A stretch of DNA of 64,000 nucleotides. Source: Vampirovibrionales bacterium (lineage in GTDB: Bacteria > Cyanobacteriota > Vampirovibrionia > Vampirovibrionales > Vampirovibrionaceae). The notes below the pieces were generated by a model. It made no database searches, was not told the origin of the DNA, and saw only the letters and a list, made by a program, of their open reading frames with translations. Shown in pieces: positions 58,911-64,000 of this stretch; position 1 is the stretch's first letter; each line of letters opens with the position of its first letter. The position numbers were made by a program, and so were the translations under genes. Location of the stretch: NCBI GenBank assembly GCA_016712355.1, contig JADJRF010000005.1, positions 806,001-870,000 on the forward strand, given 5' to 3'.

Positions 58911-60818
58911 ATGAACGCAGCGGATGCCTTAACGAGCGCCTCTGCTCGCGAGGCCTTGACGGGCCTTCATCTGACGGCATCTACCGATCCGCCCGCCCTT
59001 GACGCCGCCGCTACCGACAGCGCTGTACCTCTAGAAGGCCTCAAAACCGTAGTTTTAGCGGGCAATCCCAATGTGGGCAAGTCCGTTTTCTTTAACGCCT
59101 TTACCGGGCAGTACGTCAACGTCTCTAATTTCCCCGGTACGACAGTTGATATTCCCCATGGCCGTGCGCATCTGGCGGGCGAAGACGTCGCCTTGCAAGA
59201 TACGCCGGGCGTGTACGGTCTGTCGGGTTTCAGCGAAGAGGAGACCGTCGCCGAACAGGCGATTCTGGCGGCGGATGCGGTCATTAACGTCGTCAGCGCG
59301 TTGAATCTTGAGCGCGATTTGTTTCTGACCCAGCAACTCATTGATTACGGCAAGCCGCTTCTGGTTGCGCTGAATCAGATGGATGAAGCCGCCCAGCGCG
59401 GCATGCGCATTGATGTTGGCGCGCTGTCGCGCCTGCTCGGCGTGCCGGTGATCCCGTGCGTGGCAATTCAGGGAGAAGGCGTCGATAGCGTCGCTGCCCG
59501 TCTAGGTGAGGCCCGCCTCGGCGCCGTAACGCCCGATGCGCCTGCGTCATCGCAGATTGCCGAACTGGAGGCCAATCCGGCGCAGCGACTGCACCTGTAT
59601 GGGCTGCGACGGCAATACGTCAATGCCATTGTTTCGCGCGTTCTAAGCCTGGATCCGGGACTGGAAACCACTCGCGCGCAACGCGCCTCACGTCGTTTGG
59701 GCGATTGGCTGATGCGCCCGCTGCCGGGAGCGCTGTCGCTGGCGATCGCCTTGCTGGCTCTGTATCAAGTTGTCGGCGTCTGGGTCGCGGGCGATTTAGT
59801 CGGCTTGACCGAAGGCACGCTGATGCTGGGAGTCGTCAGCCCGTTGATTCAACAAGCGGTTGGCTCGCTGTTTGCGCCGTCGAGCTGGCCCTATGAGTTG
59901 CTGGCGGGAGAATTCGGCGTTCTGACAATGAGTCTGCAATACATCGTGGGCGTGTTGTTCCCGCTGGTGCTGGCGTTCTACGTGTATATTTCGCTGCTGG
60001 AAGATTGCGGCTATCTGCCGCGCATCGCCGTGCTGTCAGACAGCATGCTCAGTCGTCTGGGGCTCAACGGCCGCGCGGTGATTCCGATGATTCTGGGCTT
60101 TGGCTGCGTGACGATGGCCACAGTCTCCACGCGCGCGCTGACGTCTCAGCGTGAACGGACGATTGCCTCTACGCTGCTGGCCATTACGGTACCGTGCTCG
60201 GCTCAACTCGCGGTCATTATGACGCTGATGGCCATGGCAGGCGGCCTGAAGGGCTGGTTAATCTATCTGGCGACGCTGTTTTTCATTTTCACCCTGCTGG
60301 GAACCATTCTCAATCGCCTGCTGCCGGGGCGATCCTCGGCGCTGATGCTGGACTTGCCGCCCATGCGATTGCCCTCTGTCCAAAACGTCGCGCGAAAAAC
60401 ATGGACGCGTACCAAGGCCTTCATGCTGGAAGCCGCGCCTTTATTTGTCCTGGGTTCGGCGGTGGTGGCTATATTACAAACCTCGGGCGCGCTGGCCTGG
60501 ATTCAGCAATGGCTTGCCCCGCTCACGGTGCAAGCCTTACGCCTACCGCCGGAAACGGCCCGCGTGTTCGTCATGGGTCTGGTGCGGCGAGATTTCGGCG
60601 CCGCCGGGCTATTGACGCTGGCGGATCACATGAGCGCCGCTCAGATTTTGACCGCCCTGATCGTCATTACGCTTTTTGTGCCCTGCATCGCCTCTGCCGC
60701 GATTTTCTGGAAAGAGCGCGGCATACGCGAAGCGGCCATGATCCTGGGTGGATCATGGCTGCTTGCATTTGGGGCAGGAACCATACTCAGTCGCCTGTTA
60801 GCGTTCGCGCCCCTCTAA
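58911..60818 (+). CDS. feoB: Ferrous iron transporter FeoB
   Basis: 635 residues. The G-protein domain has G1 GNPNVGKS (about residues 51-58), G3 DTPGVYGL and G4 NQMD. Membrane helices with two Gate-like halves follow: CGYLPRIAVLSDSMLSRLGLNGRAVIPMILGFGC, of which the GFGC motif with Cys is the usual pore feature, and a second one near FVMGLVRRDFGAAGLL. It moves Fe2+ into the cell. It lacks the longer C-terminus of enterobacterial FeoB; no FeoC is present. Confidence 0.95.
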   Translation: MNAADALTSASAREALTGLHLTASTDPPALDAAATDSAVPLEGLKTVVLAGNPNVGKSVFFNAFTGQYVNVSNFPGTTVDIPHGRAHLAGEDVALQDTPGVYGLSGFSEEETVAEQAILAADAVINVVSALNLERDLFLTQQLIDYGKPLLVALNQMDEAAQRGMRIDVGALSRLLGVPVIPCVAIQGEGVDSVAARLGEARLGAVTPDAPASSQIAELEANPAQRLHLYGLRRQYVNAIVSRVLSLDPGLETTRAQRASRRLGDWLMRPLPGALSLAIALLALYQVVGVWVAGDLVGLTEGTLMLGVVSPLIQQAVGSLFAPSSWPYELLAGEFGVLTMSLQYIVGVLFPLVLAFYVYISLLEDCGYLPRIAVLSDSMLSRLGLNGRAVIPMILGFGCVTMATVSTRALTSQRERTIASTLLAITVPCSAQLAVIMTLMAMAGGLKGWLIYLATLFFIFTLLGTILNRLLPGRSSALMLDLPPMRLPSVQNVARKTWTRTKAFMLEAAPLFVLGSAVVAILQTSGALAWIQQWLAPLTVQALRLPPETARVFVMGLVRRDFGAAGLLTLADHMSAAQILTALIVITLFVPCIASAAIFWKERGIREAAMILGGSWLLAFGAGTILSRLLAFAPL

Positions 60819-60829
60819 AACGGGGCGCG
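60806..60829 (+). terminator. Hairpin over the feoB stop codon
   Basis: A perfect 8-bp stem CGCGCCCC/GGGGCGCG with an 8-base loop encloses the stop codon. There is no T-run, so it is a weak terminator candidate. Confidence 0.4.
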
Positions 60830-61418
60830 TCAGCGTGCGCGTGCGGGATTTCCAGAGGAGGAGGAGAGGAGGTATCAAAGCGAGCGTGTGAAAAATTTTC
60901 TAAAAAAGCCTATGTCCCGCCCTGTTGCGGCATTTTATCCGGGAGGTTTTCTGTGTGCGTCCTTGTGATTGCATAAACGCGATTGCATTCTGCTTTGTGT
61001 CAGTCTGGCGACAGATTTAAGGGTATCTTCAGATTTTATTCGTCGATTCCAGGTTGCGTCTGCCGATGGGCGTCAAGACGATGAGGCCCTATAAAAGCGC
61101 CGTCCGACAGGGAGATGCGGGACGGCGGTAAATTGCAGTTGAGAGGGGCTTGGTAAGACTTCTAAACGCGCTCGCGCGCCGAATAACGCTTCTCCAAAGT
61201 TCTCTTTCCGAAAGATAACATTCCGAGGGGGAGCAAGACTCGAAAACGAACGACCTTAGGGGCCAAGTACGGGACCTCGCCAGCACGAATTGCGATGGCT
61301 CGTCGGCGCAGAGGGCTGGGGGCTGAGCGCCGATAGAAATCCTATCGTTCGCAAATTCAAAAACTTGATGAGGATTCCCAAAGATCGTTACAAAAGGCTT
61401 ATGTTCCGTCACCTGTTT
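60830..61418. other. Large intergenic region between feoB and the GNAT gene
   Basis: 589 bases. It contains a purine-rich stretch (60854-60872) with several GGAGG-like sites. A possible 26-codon GTG frame at 60888-60968 has no good evidence of function. The 8-bp direct repeat GATTGCAT is at 60967-60974 and 60981-60988, and the palindrome CGATAG-AAATC-CTATCG at 61331-61347. A reverse terminator is at 61091-61126. I see no RNA family I can name. Confidence 0.35.
61091..61126 (-). terminator. Reverse-strand terminator
   Basis: Stem GCCGTCC/GGACGGC with a 14-base loop, then GCTTTTAT on the reverse strand. It lies about 290 bases past the GNAT stop codon and could end that transcript or an unidentified RNA. 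Confidence 0.5.
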
Positions 61419-61943
61419 TTAGGAGGATCGTCCGTGACAGTTGATGGAGTCGGCTGTTTCGAGACCCTTCACAAAATGGTAACCGCGAATCGCAAAGCCT
61501 TCTCGATGGTAAAAGCGATGGGAATCGATGTTCTCCACATACGTGTCGAGCGTCGCCACGCGCGCCCCATGCGTGCGCGCCTCCTCAAGACAGGCGGCCA
61601 GAAGCCGCTTCCCAATACCGGCGCTTCTGGCGTTACGGTCAACGACAAGGGTATCAATATCGGCCTGTAGCCCGCACCAGACGCGCGTAAACAACCACAG
61701 CCCGGCAACCCCCAGGCATCGCCCCTGTGAAGACAGACAGGCGAACTGGCGATACCCGCGCTTGAGCGCTTCTGCGAGTCTTTGCTGATAGGTTTCGAGC
61801 GACATGTCTGGATACATCTGGCAGACGACCTCCCAGCCCTGCGCCATTTCTTCGGGCGTTGTCCACGTGACAATCGTCTCGCCGATTGCGTGGGGCGAGG
61901 GCGCGCCTGCAAGGCAGAACGGCGGCAGGTTTTCAGCAGTCAT
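61419..61943 (-). CDS. GNAT acetyltransferase
   Basis: 174 residues. The acetyl-CoA fold is shown by DIDTLVVDRNARSAGIGKRLL (the R/Q-x-x-G-x-G/A loop as RSAGIG), then ACLEEARTHGARVATLDTYVENIDSHRFYHREGF with the closing Tyr-His-containing strand. Substrate unknown. ATG 61943 is preferred over TTG 61961. It lies between feoB and the flagellar genes and is probably not part of the flagellar operon, though it follows fliR by 34 bases on the same strand, so it may be transcribed after it. Confidence 0.85.
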   Translation of the reverse strand: MTAENLPPFCLAGAPSPHAIGETIVTWTTPEEMAQGWEVVCQMYPDMSLETYQQRLAEALKRGYRQFACLSSQGRCLGVAGLWLFTRVWCGLQADIDTLVVDRNARSAGIGKRLLAACLEEARTHGARVATLDTYVENIDSHRFYHREGFAIRGYHFVKGLETADSINCHGRSS

Positions 61944-61977
61944 GACCGGATGATAGCCCAAGCGGTAGCATCTGACA

Positions 61978-62802
61978 TTAGAAAAACGAGGCGTACTCCA
62001 TCAGGAAGTTCATCATCGCCTGCATAAACAACGGCAGCGTGGCCAGAAACACGGCGACCCCGATACAGGGCTTGAGCGCAAAACTCAGTTGAAATACCGG
62101 AATCTGCTGGGCGGTGCGGTTAACGATCCCCAAAATGACGTCAATGGCCAGCGTCACCACCAGAATCGGCGCAGCCAGAATCGTGCCGATGTGCAGCACG
62201 TTGCCCGACACCGTGACCAGATATTCCAGATTAATCCGCCCGACAATATCTGGATTCATGGCCAGCAACGGAAAAACGTCAAACGAGCGCTTCAGCGCCA
62301 GAATCAACCAGTAGGCCCCGCCGATATACAGAAAGCCCAACGTCGCCAGAAAGCCGAACAGCCGCTCCAGTAGCATCACTTGCGCGCGACTGGACGGATC
62401 AAAAATCATGGCCGACGACAGGCCTATCTGGTTGTTCATTAAGCTGCCAGCCGCATAGACGGCGCGTAAAATCATATCGGCAATGAAGCCCAGTAAAGCG
62501 CCGACGGTGGCGTTGACGGCCAGCAACAACACAAATGGCCCCATGTTGCCCTTTTGCGCCCATTGCATCGGCGAATGCGCCGTATCAATCGGGATAATCC
62601 AGAGCAGCATACAGGTCAACATCACGCCGAACGAGAGCTTGACGTTAAAGGGGATATCGCGCCGGTTGAAGACGGGGGCCATCACGAGAAAGGCCAGCAC
62701 CCGGGCAAAGACGAGCAGGCCATGATCGAGCGAAGCGCCATGCTGGGCCAGCAGGCGGGTCATGCCTTGCATCATCAGGTCAAAACTGGCGGCGACAGCC
62801 AT
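61978..62802 (-). CDS. fliR: Flagellar biosynthesis protein FliR
   Basis: 274 residues with about five to six hydrophobic segments, part of the FliPQR export gate. The stretch FARVLAFLVMAPVFNRRDIPFNVKL matches the FliR N-terminal region, and AGSLMNNQIGLSSAMIFDP is the typical central motif. The end reaches ALKPCIGVAVFLATLPLFM. It follows fliQ by 24 bases. T3SS SctT is the homologous alternative; the QIGLSSA region and flagellar-type order favour FliR. Confidence 0.9.
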   Translation of the reverse strand: MAVAASFDLMMQGMTRLLAQHGASLDHGLLVFARVLAFLVMAPVFNRRDIPFNVKLSFGVMLTCMLLWIIPIDTAHSPMQWAQKGNMGPFVLLLAVNATVGALLGFIADMILRAVYAAGSLMNNQIGLSSAMIFDPSSRAQVMLLERLFGFLATLGFLYIGGAYWLILALKRSFDVFPLLAMNPDIVGRINLEYLVTVSGNVLHIGTILAAPILVVTLAIDVILGIVNRTAQQIPVFQLSFALKPCIGVAVFLATLPLFMQAMMNFLMEYASFF

Positions 62803-62826
62803 CCGGGCGATTCCCTCTTGCGCGTC

Positions 62827-63333
62827 TTAACGTGGCGGGCCTTGAGCCTGGCGAAGCGTCATCTGCTCGCTGACGCTGAGCTTGGGTTGCGGCTTGACGC
62901 CTGTTTGAACGGCGCCGCCAGAAGCCTGTTTTTCGCCATCGGCGGCAGGCGATTTCATTAAGGCGTCGATTTTGGGCTGAGGCTCTCCACGCAACTGCCG
63001 CTGATAGAAGGCTTCGATGCGCTGTCGACGAGGATCGCGCGGTTTGGGGGGCATGAGCATCCGTTCGGCGTGGGGAATTTCTTCAAAGGCCAGCGTGGCG
63101 GACTCGCGCACGTAATTGGTTAACAGCGTCATCATCAGCCCACCGCCAAAAATAACCAGCAGAAAAACCAGCAAAATCTTGGGCGCCGCTGAAATCGTCT
63201 GCTCCTGCACCTGCGTGACCGCTTGCAGGATGCCGACAATCAGACCGATGCCTGCGGCCAGCAGCACCGCTGGCAGCGATAGCAGCAGGATGAGATACAT
63301 CCCCTTGCCCAGGTGCTCCATCATCAGTTCCAT
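62827..63333 (-). CDS. fliQ: Flagellar biosynthesis protein FliQ with long C-terminal extension
   Basis: 168 residues; family members have about 85-90. Residues 1-85 form the two-helix FliQ core (ILLLSLPAVLLAAGIGLIVG, the QAVTQVQEQTISAAPKI loop and LVFLLVIFGGGLMMTLLTNY). The remaining 83 residues are charged and Pro/Gln-rich (PPKPRDPRRQRIEAFYQRQL and further), with no motif I know; they should face the cytoplasm. Sits between fliP and fliR in the normal order. Confidence 0.88.
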   Translation of the reverse strand: MELMMEHLGKGMYLILLLSLPAVLLAAGIGLIVGILQAVTQVQEQTISAAPKILLVFLLVIFGGGLMMTLLTNYVRESATLAFEEIPHAERMLMPPKPRDPRRQRIEAFYQRQLRGEPQPKIDALMKSPAADGEKQASGGAVQTGVKPQPKLSVSEQMTLRQAQGPPR

Positions 63334-63360
63334 GGCGGTGAGACGCCTCTCGCGTTGCGG

Positions 63361-64000
63361 TTAATTAAAGCTTTTCACCAGCCCGTTAATCACCAGGCTC
63401 CAGCCGTCCACGGCGACAAATACCAGAATTTTAAACGGCAGCGAAATAATCGTCGGCGATAGCATAAACATCCCCAAGGCAAGCAGAATATTGGCCACGA
63501 CCAAATCCAGCACAATAAAGGGGATAAAGATAATAAAGCCGATCTCAAACGAGGTGCGCAGCTCGCTAATCATGAAAGCGGGCGCGACTTCCCAGATGGT
63601 AAGTTCCTTGGGCGATTCCGGCATTTTATTGCGCGTCATCTGCAGAAAAAACGCGATGTCGTCCTGGCGCGTCTGGCGCATCATGAATTCTTTCAGGGGC
63701 TCGGACCCGTCGACGAGCAGGGTGACCATATTGGCGCCCTTTTTCATATCGGGCGAAATTTTTTCATACATCTCGCCAAAGACTGGCGCCATCGTGTAGC
63801 ACGTCAACACCAGCGCGATGCCCACCAGCACCATCGACGGCGGCACCTGCTGGGTGCCCAGCGCCGTTTTGAGAATCGACAGCACGATGATGTAACGTAA
63901 AAAGCTGGTCATACTCACGATGACAAAAGGCAGCAGGCTGAGCGCCGCCATCAGCACGATCAGCTGAAGGGCCGGATCCAGCGTTTGCAGGAAAGCGGGC
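63361..64000 (-). CDS. fliP: Flagellar biosynthesis protein FliP (partial)
   Basis: About 212 residues of the C-terminal part are visible; the N-terminus lies past the window edge. The visible frame opens with LDPALQLIVLMAALSLLPFVIVSMTSFLRYIIVLSILKTALGTQQVPP in pattern, the FliP hallmark, and ends with IIFIPFIVLDLVVANILLALGM and WSLVINGLVKSF. FliP forms the export-gate ring with FliQ and FliR. The spacing to fliQ is 27 bases. Confidence 0.95.
   Translation of the reverse strand, partial: PAFLQTLDPALQLIVLMAALSLLPFVIVSMTSFLRYIIVLSILKTALGTQQVPPSMVLVGIALVLTCYTMAPVFGEMYEKISPDMKKGANMVTLLVDGSEPLKEFMMRQTRQDDIAFFLQMTRNKMPESPKELTIWEVAPAFMISELRTSFEIGFIIFIPFIVLDLVVANILLALGMFMLSPTIISLPFKILVFVAVDGWSLVINGLVKSFN

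Noticed and set aside
60888..60968. 26-codon GTG frame after a purine-rich stretch behind feoB
   Set aside because: The GGAGG sites lie 15 bases or more from the start and the peptide has no recognisable feature.
61089..61412. 107-codon reverse frame downstream of the GNAT gene
   Set aside because: GTG start without a ribosome site, unnatural composition, and its end lies inside a terminator hairpin.
61290..61670. 126-codon forward frame overlapping the GNAT gene
   Set aside because: Shadow of the GNAT gene, which has clear acetyl-CoA motifs on the other strand.
1..64000. tRNA genes, rRNA genes, CRISPR arrays, insertion sequences, integrases
   Set aside because: Looked for T-loop-like GGTTCGAATCC patterns, regularly spaced 25-40 bp repeats, transposase motifs and terminal inverted repeats; none found by eye.

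Overview
This is a GC-rich bacterial chromosomal window with dense coding on both strands, no rRNA, no recognisable tRNA, and no insertion sequence, prophage or CRISPR array. Housekeeping genes dominate (smc/scpAB, dnaB, pcrA, uvrA family, rimO, murJ, rseP, hemL, pyrF, rpmF-plsX-fab, thrB, feoAB). They sit beside [FeFe]-hydrogenase maturases (hydE, hydG), flagellar export genes (fliP, fliQ, fliR), EF-hand proteins and a matrixin-like protease carrying short L-E/F-G repeats. My best inference is a free-living or predatory, non-photosynthetic relative of Cyanobacteria (Vampirovibrionia/Melainabacteria type). This rests on gene content and style only; no marker in the window proves it.

Layout. 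1-3451: end of smc, scpA, scpB and dnaB, all forward (chromosome condensation and replication). 3537-6386: a small lipoprotein, an EF-hand protein, a TadE-like pseudopilin-type protein and a coiled-coil protein. 6387-6863: a non-coding stretch with many hairpins that ends in a strong forward terminator. 6864-9583: thiol peroxidase, acyl-CoA dehydrogenase and an Arg-rich unknown. 9584-10195: a non-coding region packed with palindromes, 11-bp direct repeats, promoters and a probable small RNA. 10196-18510: hydE-hydG, a UvrA-family protein, then a citrate or methylcitrate synthase and methylisocitrate lyase. 18605-24322: an unusual HExxH protein, PcrA helicase, a SLOG-fold protein and two related small membrane proteins. 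24323-28982: pyrF (with an in-frame minisatellite), an amidase, a nucleotidyltransferase, a VTT/DedA-like protein and an unknown. 29084-33040: hemL and two glycosyltransferases. 33037-43049: a divergent ABC1-type kinase, a TauE permease, RseP, EF-hand and small unknowns, a methyltransferase, MurJ and a secreted metallopeptidase.

43331-51924 is one long forward cluster: rpmF-plsX-fabH-fabD-(unknown secreted protein)-fabG-acpP-fabF-yqeG-anmK. It supplies membrane lipid synthesis and links to cell-wall recycling. 51970-60818 holds a ferritin-like protein, rimO, a two-domain M16 peptidase, thrB, a coiled-coil protein and the ferrous-iron system feoA-feoB behind a good Fur-box candidate. The window ends with a GNAT acetyltransferase and the reverse-strand flagellar genes fliP (cut by the window edge), fliQ (unusually long) and fliR.

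The least explained parts are the two non-coding regions (6387-6863 and 9584-10195), the repeat insertion inside pyrF, the secreted protein inside the fatty-acid operon, the long divergent kinase, and the C-terminal extension of FliQ. I found no obvious multi-gene novel defence or mobile system.
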